Shown here: positions 35,901 to 44,456 of the stretch, in pieces
Position numbering within the stretch: the stretch's first letter is position 1
Layout of the letters: each line of letters starts with the position of its first letter
Assembly (NCBI RefSeq): GCF_003994415.1
Contig: NZ_CP034689.1
Span: 6,138,001 to 6,202,000 of the forward strand
Reading direction: 5' to 3'
Length of the DNA: 64,000 bases
Source of the DNA: Achromobacter spanius
GTDB lineage: Bacteria; Pseudomonadota; Gammaproteobacteria; Burkholderiales; Burkholderiaceae_B
The notes under the pieces: model-generated
What the model saw: the letters and a program-made list of their open reading frames with translations, nothing else
What the model was told of the DNA's origin: nothing
Database searches by the model: none
Translations under genes and position numbers: made by a program

Positions 35901-36869
35901 GAAGTCCAGGCGCTGACGCAGCAACAGGGCGAACTGGAGAAACAGATCACCAAGCTGGAGAGCACCACCGGCACGGTCACGCTGAACACGGTCCCCCCAC
36001 AGACCAACGCCGATGCCCGCGCGCTGCCGGAAAGCGTGAACCTGACCCTGCAATGCGCCAGCGGCGCGATCACGCTGGAGAACCTCAACTTTCCCAATAG
36101 CGCGGTTTTCCCCTGGTCCCTGGCGACGTGCGGCGACACCACGCTGCGCATCCGCTACTCGGACTTCGAGCTGACTCGCCAATGGACCGGCGCGCGCGGC
36201 TTCATCGACTTCCTCAAGGAGTTTGCCAGCGGCGGACACCGCTATACGCCCGCCGACTTCCCGGACCAGAAGACGCTGCTGTCGGTTGCCGACGTTCAAT
36301 GGATCGTGGTCACCTATCGCCAGCAGGGCCAGGCGCCGCTGCAGAGCGCGTTCGCCGAGGCGGATCGCCTGGCGGCCCAACTGCAAGAGATCAAGACGCG
36401 GCTGGCTGAACTGCAACCCGGTACCGCGCCCGGATCGTCCATGCCCGTGCCAGCCCCGGCAAGCCCGGTGCCGCAGCGTATCGTGTCCTATTGCATGGGT
36501 CCCGTTAACAGCGTGGATCTTTATATGCCGGCCCCAGAGGCTGCGCCGGAGGCCAAACCGGCTCCCGCGGCGAAACCGCCAGCCGTCAAGCGGGCGCCAA
36601 CACCGGCACCGGCCAAGGCCGCCAGCAGCGCACGAGGCCCCTACGCGGTACAGGTCGGCATCTTCTCGCACCCGGAGTCCGTGCGCGCCACGCTGAAGAA
36701 GAACGGCTATACCGTCCAGGAATCCGACATCACGCTGCGGGGCGACAAATACCGCAAGATCTGGATAGACGGCTACGCCACCCGGGAAGCCGCCCAGGCG
36801 GCGGCGGCCAGGATAGGCGCCTTGCTCAAGCTGAAGCCGGAAGTGCTGCGGCAGGACGCCGAGCGGTAG
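32943..36869 (+). CDS. tssM: T6SS inner-membrane protein TssM (IcmF) with degenerate Walker A and C-terminal SPOR domain
   Basis: 1308 residues. Two N-terminal membrane segments (about 5-60), a cytoplasmic domain, a third segment near 385-410 (HAAVVAWLGLCVGVGSLLVH), then the long periplasmic IcmF-related and C-terminal domains that bind TssJ. The P-loop region reads GPDDAART at 113-120, where active TssM proteins have GxxGxGKT, so the Lys and both Gly are lost and ATP hydrolysis is unlikely. After a Pro/Ala/Lys linker (about 1195-1230), residues 1232-1303 form a SPOR domain (GPYAVQVGIFSHPESVRATL, then GDKYRKIWIDGYATREAAQA). SPOR domains bind denuded peptidoglycan strands in the periplasm. TssM with a SPOR tail is an unusual architecture and would tether the membrane complex to the wall. 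It is the last T6SS gene. Confidence 0.92.
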   Translation: MIKKLLVAIAWLLGLLLLALACWVLGLYLGWPLWRSIALFLGVLISLVLLRWLRGLWLAWRLRRRLARPVGSTTVSTERLDMDWRAGLSALKQSRLSRFGSPLYVLPWYMVLGPDDAARTELLRRAAGSAPVQGRSDDPAELQWWLLRNGVVLDPTAAMGQEHKVPDSPNWRRLLHWMMRTRRREPLNGLILAFNAAWLSNGADADLNETGQGLRKRLDELTRIYDARIPVYVVLTDCQLLPGFAAWAKSLGPDLTNQAMGFLNPTPTASVGQFINDAFNNIVHRMFDLRVLQGVRGRPEPDVFGLPERLVPLARQLAKVMRPAFQATPYAETPLMQGLFLTGQPAGSDRSQADWFSAGLFNHALPAQRHAWRPVERWRHWRRLLRHAAVVAWLGLCVGVGSLLVHASNTAQDELRAAAAGTSDTPDFSGPMSTDLHALQDERSAIHTLLKRPPWQRHWMPFQRRVNQVERRMMDHYTREFHREVIAANLDPLLISSLPQLAKGNNDMLLAAWAQTLVRRINLIDAALAGRSVYALPAPGSELPLLLASVHQTLRDSMDAILLGDMYRDYLTWQDNQPLLDDERRALRQVLAGLNLTNRPIPWLYSWVDLQGTIKPVRLTDFWNIPDKPNLPFIPAGLTPEGERAAIGFLDELGRATDNSKEWSARRSEFQQHYQSDGLDAWYQFTQIFPRVPDLLADGTARRAVLSSLLTPDDPYQRLIHMLAAVGERLPEASRPDWIVQAGRLDALDGLAQSDKGDTAASALQKIGVVQRFGGEVIKNLPQGGSLGQGISRLRNEGSSLQLLQAYRQGVHDTIVPLQQGDGTAMKAAIEIWSFGHDPNVKSVPLVNARTAIGTLREQQGTAGPRTSVIWDVAEGPMNFVLDYAGRNAGCRLQQQWENTVLSAIQGVTDGELANQLLYGDRGQVKAFLDGDIKNFVDHDSVRYEARTAMDSKIPLNGQFYAFASMTQLRQVTLATQQLHSKRSSDEVQALTQQQGELEKQITKLESTTGTVTLNTVPPQTNADARALPESVNLTLQCASGAITLENLNFPNSAVFPWSLATCGDTTLRIRYSDFELTRQWTGARGFIDFLKEFASGGHRYTPADFPDQKTLLSVADVQWIVVTYRQQGQAPLQSAFAEADRLAAQLQEIKTRLAELQPGTAPGSSMPVPAPASPVPQRIVSYCMGPVNSVDLYMPAPEAAPEAKPAPAAKPPAVKRAPTPAPAKAASSARGPYAVQVGIFSHPESVRATLKKNGYTVQESDITLRGDKYRKIWIDGYATREAAQAAAARIGALLKLKPEVLRQDAER

Positions 36870-36878
36870 GGTGGCGAA

Positions 36879-36910
36879 GGTGCGGGGTCTGACGCCACAG
36901 GCCCCGCACC
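36879..36910 (+). terminator. Strong hairpin after tssM
   Basis: A stem of 13 pairs including one T-G pair (36879-36891 with 36898-36910) and a 6-base loop starts ten bases after the tssM stop. No T tract follows, so it may act with Rho or as a 3' stabiliser at the end of the T6SS operon. Confidence 0.55.
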
Positions 36911-36983
36911 GCGCTTGAAGGGCCTGTGACCTGCCGAATATTGCCGGACGGCTCGGCTGCTGGCGCACGAAGCACGCCAACGC

Positions 36984-37017
36984 AAAAAAGCCGGCCCGCT
37001 TTCGCGATACCGGCTTT
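36984..37017 (-). terminator. Rho-independent terminator of the tRNA-Pro locus (minus strand)
   Basis: On the minus strand an 8-bp stem AAAGCCGG/CCGGCTTT (37010-37017 with 36987-36994) is followed by a run of T (complement of 36984-36989). It lies about 50 bases beyond the 3' end of the tRNA-Pro fragment, as expected of the original tRNA gene's terminator. A further small hairpin, AAAGTGT/ACACTTT, is at 37024-37043. Confidence 0.75.
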
Positions 37018-37064
37018 CAGCTAAAAGTGTCGGGAAACACTTTCAAGAATTCGACCACAAATCA

Positions 37065-37117
<53 letters not shown>

Positions 37118-37204
37118 GTCTTCGAGGCCCGAACAAGATCGCCGAACTTTTGAATCGATACGTCTTCGGCTCCGCCCTGGCCCGATTCCAGGACGAAGTC
37201 CCGC

Positions 37205-37297
37205 AAGCGCTCTAAGCGCTTACGGTCAAACGGTCCCGCAAATATGCGAAAAAGTCGATTCATGTCAATATGTTATCATCATTTGCCAGATATTTGC
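37205..37297. promoter_or_regulatory. Inverted repeats between att site and integrase
   Basis: AAGCGCT-cta-AGCGCTT (37205-37221) is a perfect short palindrome. GCAAATAT (37238-37245) and its complement ATATTTGC (37290-37297) frame an AT-rich 44-base stretch that includes TATGTTATCATC, where an integrase promoter could lie. These are candidate Int arm sites or operators. No gene is supported between 37118 and 37360. Confidence 0.4.
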
Positions 37298-37360
37298 GAA
37301 TGTCGGTCGTACGTGACCCCCTCCCTTAACGCTTCCTGGGCGTAACGGCCGGCCACTGAC

Positions 37361-38365
37361 ATGGACCATACTCTCGCAACAGCTCCATACCCCTCCGCCC
37401 TCCCAGCGTCCGCCCGTCCGCCGATCGATGGCGTGAGTGAAACTGGACACACCGATGACGACAGTGGCGTCGACGAGAATCCGACATACGAGACCGTGAT
37501 GCAGGCCTACCAGGCCTCGGGCAAGGACACGGAGAGATTCAGGTATAGCCGGCTGCAGCTTGACCGCTTCTTCAAGGGCCGCGCACTTCGCAGTCTGCGC
37601 CGTGCGACCGTCCAACGCTACATCACGCTCCGCCAAGCCGCTGGGGTAAGCCCGGCGACCATCAACCGCGAGCTGGATGACCTCAGCGCCGCGATCAACT
37701 GGTACAACTTCCTACACGAGCTCAACCTGCCCAACGCTCTGGTGGGCATGTCTCTGCCAGTTCCAGAAGGTAGGACACGCTGGATAACGAGGGGTGAAGC
37801 CCAGCGAATGATCTCGGTAGCCGAGGCCATGGCAGTGCGACCACACCTTCCGTCGTTTATCCAGTTGGCATTGCACACCGGGTGCCGCCGAAACGAATTG
37901 CTTAAACTCCGCCTGCAACGCGTTAGGACCGAGGAAGGTCTCATAACGCTTGAAAGCGAGGATACCAAGACCAAAAAGCATCGGATCATCCCGTTGAACG
38001 CGCCGGCGCTTGAGGCTCTCAATAAAATGGCCGCGTGGCGCGCGGAGCACTGCCCCACGTCGCCTTGGGTCTTCCCCTCTCCGCGGGACCACACGAAGCC
38101 CCTGAGCACCATTCAGAAGGGCTTCCGATCCCTCTGCACCAAAGCCAACATCGACGACTTCAGGATCCACGACCTTCGGCACACTTGCGCCTCTTGGTTG
38201 GTTATGGCTGGCGTGCCGCTGCTGGTCGTTCGAGACCTCCTTGGCCACTCCTCGATCGAGATGACCGAGCGATATGCACACCTGGCACCGAACCAGGTCT
38301 ACGATGCCATGCGTCGACTTGAAGAGGCCTGGCATCGGAGCAGCGGGCCCATCGTCAATGCGTAA
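37361..38365 (+). CDS. int: Tyrosine recombinase / integrase
   Basis: 334 residues. An N-terminal SAM-like core-binding domain (about 40-135: YETVMQAYQASGKD, RATVQRYITLRQAAGVSPAT) precedes the catalytic domain. Catalytic residues visible are Arg176 (TGCRRNELLKL), His270-x-x-Arg273 with His274 (IHDLRHTCASWL), the LGHSS histidine and Tyr305 (MTERYAHLAP). The protein should catalyse site-specific integration and excision at the tRNA-Pro 3' end, from which it is 245 bases away. Its stop overlaps, tail to tail, the stop of the gene on the other strand by 11 bases. No excisionase gene was recognised in the window. Confidence 0.93.
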   Translation: MDHTLATAPYPSALPASARPPIDGVSETGHTDDDSGVDENPTYETVMQAYQASGKDTERFRYSRLQLDRFFKGRALRSLRRATVQRYITLRQAAGVSPATINRELDDLSAAINWYNFLHELNLPNALVGMSLPVPEGRTRWITRGEAQRMISVAEAMAVRPHLPSFIQLALHTGCRRNELLKLRLQRVRTEEGLITLESEDTKTKKHRIIPLNAPALEALNKMAAWRAEHCPTSPWVFPSPRDHTKPLSTIQKGFRSLCTKANIDDFRIHDLRHTCASWLVMAGVPLLVVRDLLGHSSIEMTERYAHLAPNQVYDAMRRLEEAWHRSSGPIVNA

Positions 38366-38909
38366 CGCCGCCGCGAAGCTCTTCATTCTCGGGACTTGGC
38401 GCCAGCCCCACATGAATCGAAAACGGCAACGGACGGCCAGTGGCTGCAAGCGTGAGCAGTAGGTCAATCTGCTGCGCATCCTGGTCGTCCAGCACTTCCA
38501 TCAGTTGCACGCAGCGCTGCACAATGTGCATTCGGCGCTGGAGCTTGCGATGCATCGCGTTCGCGACTTGGATGGTCCGCCGTGCTTCATCGGCATCGGC
38601 CGATAGAATCCTATCCAACTGCTCCCATTCGTGCTTGCGTAGAGGAATACGATCGGGCCGCTTTCGAACAGCGCCGATAGTTTTGCTTTGATCGAATGCT
38701 TCCTCAGGCGTCAGCGAGCTGCCCACAGCAAGCAGGCCCATCGCGATCGCGAATAGCCCCGATCGGTGCTGATTCCCCAACGCCATGGTCCGGCCGGGCC
38801 GACCGCTCTCTCTCTTCTCGCGAATGCGAAGGTCCACGAAACGCCCACCTGGCTGGCCCTCCAAGCACAAAAACACCTGACCCACGGCAACGCGCATAAT
38901 CTCTTTCAT
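38355..38909 (-). CDS. Hypothetical protein, ICE transfer module
   Basis: 184 residues, not recognised. AGGAT lies upstream of the ATG at 38909, and the gene follows the DUF4400 gene by 39 bases on the same strand, so it is likely the last gene of the relaxase operon. The N-terminus (MKEIMRVAVGQVF) is followed by a basic segment, a moderately hydrophobic stretch (SGLFAIAMGLLAVGSSL) and charged helices (HEWEQLDRILSADADEARRT, MHIVQRCVQLMEVLDDQDAQ). No signal peptide or catalytic motif is visible. It could be a transfer-associated regulator or structural factor; this is only positional. Confidence 0.6.
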   Translation of the reverse strand: MKEIMRVAVGQVFLCLEGQPGGRFVDLRIREKRESGRPGRTMALGNQHRSGLFAIAMGLLAVGSSLTPEEAFDQSKTIGAVRKRPDRIPLRKHEWEQLDRILSADADEARRTIQVANAMHRKLQRRMHIVQRCVQLMEVLDDQDAQQIDLLLTLAATGRPLPFSIHVGLAPSPENEELRGGVTH

Positions 38910-38948
38910 TCGTTCATCCTGACCGCCACGAGGCGTGCATTTTTTGTC

Positions 38949-39647
38949 TTACAAATATTTCTTGAAGTACTTGGCCATGACCCACACGAGACCCGCTCCT
39001 CCGACAGCTACGGGAAAGAAGAACATGGCCAGAGACATTGGCGCGGGCACGATTAGCCATACGACAGCCACCATTGGAACGATGCCGCGATTGAGCAGAC
39101 GCTTGGCGCGCGTATGACGCGTTGCTGATTCATGGCCACCGCATTCGCGCCGGACGTAGCGTGCAACAAGGCCATCAATTAGCGCGACAGCAAGAAGCAG
39201 AGCGAGGGCTGGCAACGCACTAAAGAGCAGCATGAGTCGCACGCCCAACAACTCCACGGCATGCATAGTCACCAATATGAGTTCTCGCCCCTGCCCACGC
39301 GTAGATCTTTGCAGAGCCCCTCCCAACAGGCTTGGAGCCGCAGGGTTCGCCTCACTGGACAAGGCGGTGGCCACACCCGGCCAACCGAACACAAGCGCAC
39401 GCGAGACCCCGGCCACGTCGTTCGCAACCTGCTTATTTGGTGCTTGATCAAGGTAGTACTCGACCAGATCGCCCATGTACCTTGACGGCGCCTGCTCGCT
39501 CTGCAGACCTACCGCAACCGCAAGGGATGCCACGACTGAGAGGAACATGACGATGACAAGCCACACCGCAAGGTGAAGGGCAGCATGAATCGGCCAAAAG
39601 AATGCACGTACGGCATCCTCTCCCGCGGGTCTTTCTTTAGAAGCCAC
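38949..39647 (-). CDS. DUF4400 / ICE membrane protein (PFL_4697-like family)
   Basis: 232 residues with about four membrane segments: AVWLVIVMFLSVVASLAVAV near 28-48, LGVRLMLLFSALPALALLLA near 135-155, VPMVAVVWLIVPAPMSLAMF and the following FPVAVGGAGLVWVMAKYF. The spacing of segments, the GDLVEYYLDQAP loop and the RYVRRECGGHESA positively charged loop fit the membrane protein that regularly follows traD in MobH-type integrating conjugative elements. Its role is unknown, probably with the coupling protein at the inner membrane. It overlaps the end of traD by 11 bases. Confidence 0.75.
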   Translation of the reverse strand: MASKERPAGEDAVRAFFWPIHAALHLAVWLVIVMFLSVVASLAVAVGLQSEQAPSRYMGDLVEYYLDQAPNKQVANDVAGVSRALVFGWPGVATALSSEANPAAPSLLGGALQRSTRGQGRELILVTMHAVELLGVRLMLLFSALPALALLLAVALIDGLVARYVRRECGGHESATRHTRAKRLLNRGIVPMVAVVWLIVPAPMSLAMFFFPVAVGGAGLVWVMAKYFKKYL

Positions 39648-41748
39648 TTCCTGTCCCCTCCACGGTCACACTCGATACGGCGGCGCCTTCAGGACCGTGC
39701 GAGGATCTGCCCTCAAAATCCTGTATGCCTGCGACTCGGCCAGCGTCTGCGGCGTCCGTATACGCCTGGTAGGTCGACCGCATGCTCTTCACTACGTCCA
39801 CCAAACCGGCCGGCATGAGCGGATCTGCATCTTTGCTCGCCAATGGCAAGCGCAGCTTCACCAACTGCCCCCCTTCGATAAGGGCAAAGGCTTGGCCTTT
39901 CGGCAACTGCACCAGGTCCGACGGATCGACCAACGCGACTTCCCGCGGCGAGTACTTGTCCTGCGTTCGCGAAGTGAAATCGGTTACGCCATCATCTGTT
40001 CCGTCGCCGGTCGCCGAGTCCAACTGACGCGTGTAAACCTGCACCTTAGGCAATTGATCTGTGAGAATTTCGGCCGTGGCCAGATTTTTCACCCGCATCA
40101 TCACCAGAGTGTTGAAGTTTCCAAAAATTTGGTCAGCCTTGGCTTTTGAGCCTATCCTGGATTCGACGTCCGACCCCGTCTGCGTGTATGCCGTCACCTG
40201 GTAGCCGGCGCCGCCAGCCTTGTTCACCATGGGGATAAACTCGTCGCCGACAAGCTCATTGAACTCGTCCGCGTGGATGCACACGTTTCGCTTCTTTCCT
40301 GGTGCAGTCTGTCCGTAACCTGATCCAAACTTGTAGAGGCGCCCAGCCGTCGACGTAAGATCAGCGAACATCGAGTTCCCGACAGCGCCAGCGACCTCGA
40401 AGTCACTCAGCGCGTCCAAGCCGACATATACGATGCCCCCCGTGTCGATCACCTTTTGCCAATCGAACACCGTGCGCGGATCCGTAGGATCCGAATAGTC
40501 TGGAGATAGCAGCTTCGACACTGGGCCAGTCGTCAGCTTTTCCAGCAGCGGATACAGCGAAGACACGAGTTTCTCGAAGTACGACCGATCATTCGTCAAG
40601 ACGCTTGCTAGGCCGTCCGCAATTTGATCGTGCCAGCCCTTGTCTCGAATTAGCTTGAGGATCTGCAACGGATACATCGCCCGACCAGTCTTCTGCGCCT
40701 GCGCCTGGAGCTGCTTGTCGGGCTCCGACATCTCATCACGCCAGCCGATATGTTCACGGTCAAGCCAGTACTCGAAGTACTTTAGGCAGAGGTCATCGAT
40801 GTTGACTGCATTCTGGTAGATCACTTCATAGCTAGGCTTCATTCCAAGGGCCACCATGGCACGCGCCATGACGTTGATGTAGCGCCACACGAACTCCCTG
40901 AATGCTGCCGCCTGCCCTTCTGAGGGCAACTGTCCGGCAAGCCGGGTTGCCACTTCGGTAATACGGGAGAAGGTCGCAATGGGTGAGTACCTCGACGACG
41001 CGTCCGGATACCCCAGGTGGAAGAAGCGGAAGTCCTTCTCTCGCCCGGCACGACATGCCTCCGCGTACATTCGAAGGAGCAGTTCGACGTCACCCTTTGG
41101 ATCAAAGACGACGACGACGTCGCCGCGTCGGATGTCCTGCGTCACCAGGAGCTCGCATAACCTGGTCTTTCCCACGCGCGTTGTTCCCAGCACCAGCGTA
41201 TGCCCAACTCGCTCGCCAAGGTTTGACCACATATCCCGTTCATCTGGCTCAACGCCATGAATGGCTGGGTCTCCCCCGACGGGAGGTAGTGGTTTAGCCG
41301 GGTTCCACCAAACGTCTCGTCTGAGCTGATTTGCGAGCCATCCGGGGTGCTCGCGCTCCATCCGGCGGGCCCATTGATACAGCTCATTTCTCGCAGTCAG
41401 ATGTTTGTACTGAGGCAGGCGCGCGATGTATAGGCGCTGCGTATGCTCTTGCGTCCAATAGAAGCCCTTCCCCAGGAACAGCTCTGTAGACGAGCATGGG
41501 ATCTCGTCCGCCGCGAGCGAGTATGTCGGCAGACGACGCAGGTTGCGCTGGAAGCGAACAAGACGCCTTGCCTGTCGAGCCCTAATAGCCGCGAGCGATA
41601 GGAGCCTCGCGCTCAACATCCCTCCTGTTGCAGGAGTGACCAGGAATAGGCCTTGGAAAGTCCAGAGAGCGCCGACAGACGCAAGCGCGGCGATTGAGGA
41701 GACAGCTTCATATGGTCGCCGGAACAGATTTTCGTATGGGTGTGCCAT
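39637..41748 (-). CDS. traD: Conjugative coupling ATPase, TraD/VirD4 type
   Basis: 703 residues from the ATG at 41748 (MAHPYENLFRRPYEAVSS); the frame is open further upstream but that would lie inside the relaxase gene. One or two N-terminal membrane segments (about 16-60) are followed by an ATPase domain with Walker A GTTRVGKT (188-195), VVVFDPKGDVELLLRM, and Walker B-type NVCIHADEFNELVGDEFIPM. The sequence style is that of the TraD class found in ICEs of the PFGI-1/SXT type. It brings the relaxase-DNA complex to the secretion channel. It starts two bases after the relaxase stop and overlaps the DUF4400 gene. Confidence 0.9.
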   Translation of the reverse strand: MAHPYENLFRRPYEAVSSIAALASVGALWTFQGLFLVTPATGGMLSARLLSLAAIRARQARRLVRFQRNLRRLPTYSLAADEIPCSSTELFLGKGFYWTQEHTQRLYIARLPQYKHLTARNELYQWARRMEREHPGWLANQLRRDVWWNPAKPLPPVGGDPAIHGVEPDERDMWSNLGERVGHTLVLGTTRVGKTRLCELLVTQDIRRGDVVVVFDPKGDVELLLRMYAEACRAGREKDFRFFHLGYPDASSRYSPIATFSRITEVATRLAGQLPSEGQAAAFREFVWRYINVMARAMVALGMKPSYEVIYQNAVNIDDLCLKYFEYWLDREHIGWRDEMSEPDKQLQAQAQKTGRAMYPLQILKLIRDKGWHDQIADGLASVLTNDRSYFEKLVSSLYPLLEKLTTGPVSKLLSPDYSDPTDPRTVFDWQKVIDTGGIVYVGLDALSDFEVAGAVGNSMFADLTSTAGRLYKFGSGYGQTAPGKKRNVCIHADEFNELVGDEFIPMVNKAGGAGYQVTAYTQTGSDVESRIGSKAKADQIFGNFNTLVMMRVKNLATAEILTDQLPKVQVYTRQLDSATGDGTDDGVTDFTSRTQDKYSPREVALVDPSDLVQLPKGQAFALIEGGQLVKLRLPLASKDADPLMPAGLVDVVKSMRSTYQAYTDAADAGRVAGIQDFEGRSSHGPEGAAVSSVTVEGTGSGF

Positions 41749-41750
41749 TC

Positions 41751-43856
41751 TCAGGAGCTCGCGCCGGCAGGAGCCGGCTTCAACAATTGATTGGGCGATG
41801 GGACAGGTTGAAAGAACCGTTCGGGCCCTGGTACCAAGATGCCGGTTAACTGCTTTCCCCCGGGTCCGCTTACGTTGTAGCGATGCAGAAACGAGCCGGT
41901 GGCGCTCTTCTGCGCGTACTCGGATTTCTGAAATTGCTGTTGCAGGACACGCCACGGTTCCTTGGCAGTTCCGCCATCCGAACGCGCTGGCAAGTCAATC
42001 CTGGCCTCGAAATTTTCCGCGTAGTCCTTGAAGATCTTTGGGGAGACCAGCAACATGCCTTCCTCGCAGAAATGCACTGCTGCATTCGCCTCGTTGTAAG
42101 GCAGAGACCCCGTGCTTACCCCTGCCTGAATCCAAGCCATGAATCGCTCAACGTTTGCTTTACGGGCGGGCATAGCCGGCAGTGCCGCAGGAGCTGGCGC
42201 AGCCCTAACGCGCGGAGCCACTGGCGCACTCATCAGTTCGGGTGCTTCAATGTCAACGGGTTGCACCAGGTCTGGAAGAGCACTGTCGATCTCGTCCAGG
42301 TAGCCATCGTCCACCTCAAGTGGGACGTCAGCAGCCGAAAGCTGAACATCCTGCACCAACTCAACCGCGATTGGTTCACTCGCGGAAACTGCGAGATGCT
42401 CCTCTTGACAGGGGTCTGCACCAGGCGCCATCGAAGTTGCCAGCACTTCGTCACTCCGGGAGCCCTCCTCCGATTGTTGCGCGGCCGGTGGGATCTGTCC
42501 GTCCGGCGCTGCATCTGGCTCACGCATAGGGGCGCTCTCCGCGGTCGCCTTCGGCCCTGTACTGCTTACGTTCGCCTTTGCATCAACCACGGTAATTGCA
42601 CCAGCCGGCAAGGCTGCTGGATACAAAGCCGCATCTTCGAACAACAACGGCAGGGGGAATTTAAGAACTGTGAGGCGTTGGTTCCAAGTACCGATGGCGA
42701 TCTGTACGGTCCAAATAGCTGCACCAGCCTCGTTGGACATCGCTGCGCCATATTCCTGCCACATATCGAACAGCCGCGAGTTGTCGTCTGGAATGCCGGC
42801 CGCACCTGGCCGTCGCTGCTCGGTTTGCGCCAGGTGATCTCGGACGAGCTTCGCAATGGATCCGGAAACGCACCAGAGCGATTCGCCATCACAGAAGCCC
42901 ACTGCGCCAGCCCGATTCATGGAGACCGCACCTTCGGCCAGTACACGCCGAAGTCCCGCCATAAGGCGCTCGATCAACGGAACCGATCGAGCAGACGCAA
43001 AACGCGTTCGTGGGCCATTCGCTAGATTGGTCGCCACGGACTGCTTGTCCGCTCTGCCCACGAGCTCCGCTATCACCCCTTTACGCTGCTCCCCTCCGAG
43101 GTACTCGAAGAGCTCATCCATGAGCGGAGGATGCTCCCCGATCCACGCTAACGCCTGGCCGGGGACCAGTGTCCGCAACAGAGGCAGGCCGAGCCGCTCG
43201 TGTTTGCGATAGTCTTTCTGCGATGGAAAGTCCACCGTGTACCATTCGCCTCCCTGCTCTCGCATCGTTCCCCCCAGCGGCACCCAAGGCTTGGAGTGTC
43301 CTGATGCGTCTTGAAGCTGGACCAACACGTCGGTTATCGGCTTTCCAATATCGTGCAGCAGGCTCGCGACGAGCACGGCATATGTGTATCGAGCCGCGAG
43401 GCGCGTCTGCTCCTCGGGCGCCACGCCCATGGGCAGTTTGTATGCATCGCGGAAATGCAGTGCATGCGCTGCGACCTCAAGTAAATGCACCAGCAGACCG
43501 CCAGGTTGCGCGTGGTGATGCGATTCGGACGCGGGGAGCAATTGGACAAACTCCGCAAAGGCTTCCAACAAGGGGCGCACGTCCTCGTCGAAGTTCTCCG
43601 GCGTGAATCCAATTCGCTGGCGGATCTGCTCCAGTAGAGGCGCCGTACCGGTTACGTCAAACAGTCGATGCGCGGGAAGCACCTCCAAGTGCCGCGCGCT
43701 GGGAGCTGCCCGCGGCGTTGGCTTGCGGTCAGGAGGCCCGACGTCTGCGGCTGACGGCCGAGGATTTTTCAGCCACCATAGTGCGCAGGCTGCCGCCCCA
43801 GCGCAGGCGAGCAACACAATGTCAGACTGGAAGATCAACACGGTCTGCGTTCTCAA
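41751..43856 (-). CDS. traI: MobH-family relaxase (TraI_2, HD-type)
   Basis: 701 residues. An N-terminal hydrophobic segment (about 10-30) is followed by the HD-like relaxase core: a triple histidine SESHHHAQPGGLLVHLLEVA (His113-115) and SLLHDIGKPITD (His168-Asp169), which mark MobH relaxases. An acidic, Pro/Ala-rich linker (about 440-590) leads to the C-terminal TraI_2_C domain (FMAWIQAGVSTGSLPYNEAN, then FCEEGMLLVSPKIFKDYAEN). MobH proteins nick oriT and lead the strand into the recipient. The start at 43856 is a TTG; a GTG at 43841 is possible. The first bases overlap the upstream gene by 35. Confidence 0.88.
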   Translation of the reverse strand: MRTQTVLIFQSDIVLLACAGAAACALWWLKNPRPSAADVGPPDRKPTPRAAPSARHLEVLPAHRLFDVTGTAPLLEQIRQRIGFTPENFDEDVRPLLEAFAEFVQLLPASESHHHAQPGGLLVHLLEVAAHALHFRDAYKLPMGVAPEEQTRLAARYTYAVLVASLLHDIGKPITDVLVQLQDASGHSKPWVPLGGTMREQGGEWYTVDFPSQKDYRKHERLGLPLLRTLVPGQALAWIGEHPPLMDELFEYLGGEQRKGVIAELVGRADKQSVATNLANGPRTRFASARSVPLIERLMAGLRRVLAEGAVSMNRAGAVGFCDGESLWCVSGSIAKLVRDHLAQTEQRRPGAAGIPDDNSRLFDMWQEYGAAMSNEAGAAIWTVQIAIGTWNQRLTVLKFPLPLLFEDAALYPAALPAGAITVVDAKANVSSTGPKATAESAPMREPDAAPDGQIPPAAQQSEEGSRSDEVLATSMAPGADPCQEEHLAVSASEPIAVELVQDVQLSAADVPLEVDDGYLDEIDSALPDLVQPVDIEAPELMSAPVAPRVRAAPAPAALPAMPARKANVERFMAWIQAGVSTGSLPYNEANAAVHFCEEGMLLVSPKIFKDYAENFEARIDLPARSDGGTAKEPWRVLQQQFQKSEYAQKSATGSFLHRYNVSGPGGKQLTGILVPGPERFFQPVPSPNQLLKPAPAGASS

Positions 43857-44364
43857 GCTGGACCAAGGCAGCGGCCAGATAGCCCCTTACATAGCTGCGC
43901 CACGTATCCGCTCCGACATCCGTGGCGTATACGACAACAAGCTTGCCGCAAGCAGCCTGGAAATCGGTGAAGCGCTCGGCGAGCGGGTCCCACTGGCTGG
44001 TTGAATCGATGGTTGCCGCTCGCCAGCCCGTACAAGGCAGATCTACCAGCCACTCGACAAACGAGATAGGGCTGCTAAACGGTTCGCTGCGGCCCTTCAA
44101 TTCCTGGCAAGCAATGTCGTAGAGTTCGACACCGCCTTCCCCGCCGGTTGCCGTCTGCCAGCCGTCAAAACGGCCAAGCCAGATCAAGGCGACGGCACGT
44201 TGCGGCCCACTGCACACTCGACTGAGCTCCCGGTGCATTTCCGCTTTAGCCTTATCTGGCGGCGGCATTGCCCCGGGCGGCCAAGTCGGGCGAGAGGAGG
44301 AATGCCGGAGGTAGTTCATGGGCGTGGGCAGCAGAGAAAATGCGACAAGCCTCGCCGCCACCAC
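43822..44364 (-). CDS. Hypothetical protein upstream of the relaxase
   Basis: Up to 180 residues from a GTG at 44364, or 165 from the ATG at 44319 (MNYLRHSSSRPTWPPG). Not recognised. Features: AVALIWLGRFDGWQTATGGE, then VEWLVDLPCTGWRAATID and a C-terminal helix with Trp and Tyr. It is the first gene of the minus-strand transfer operon and overlaps the relaxase start by 35 bases, so the two are probably co-translated. No signal peptide. Its place suggests a relaxosome accessory role, which is inferred. Confidence 0.6.
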   Translation of the reverse strand: MVAARLVAFSLLPTPMNYLRHSSSRPTWPPGAMPPPDKAKAEMHRELSRVCSGPQRAVALIWLGRFDGWQTATGGEGGVELYDIACQELKGRSEPFSSPISFVEWLVDLPCTGWRAATIDSTSQWDPLAERFTDFQAACGKLVVVYATDVGADTWRSYVRGYLAAALVQLENADRVDLPV

Positions 44365-44456
44365 GCCCCAGGGTCAATGCGGAAACCTGCTCCGCCAGAA
44401 ACGTAACAGCGTGCGACATATTGACAAATGCCGATCGGCTCGTCTGACCTCAAGCG

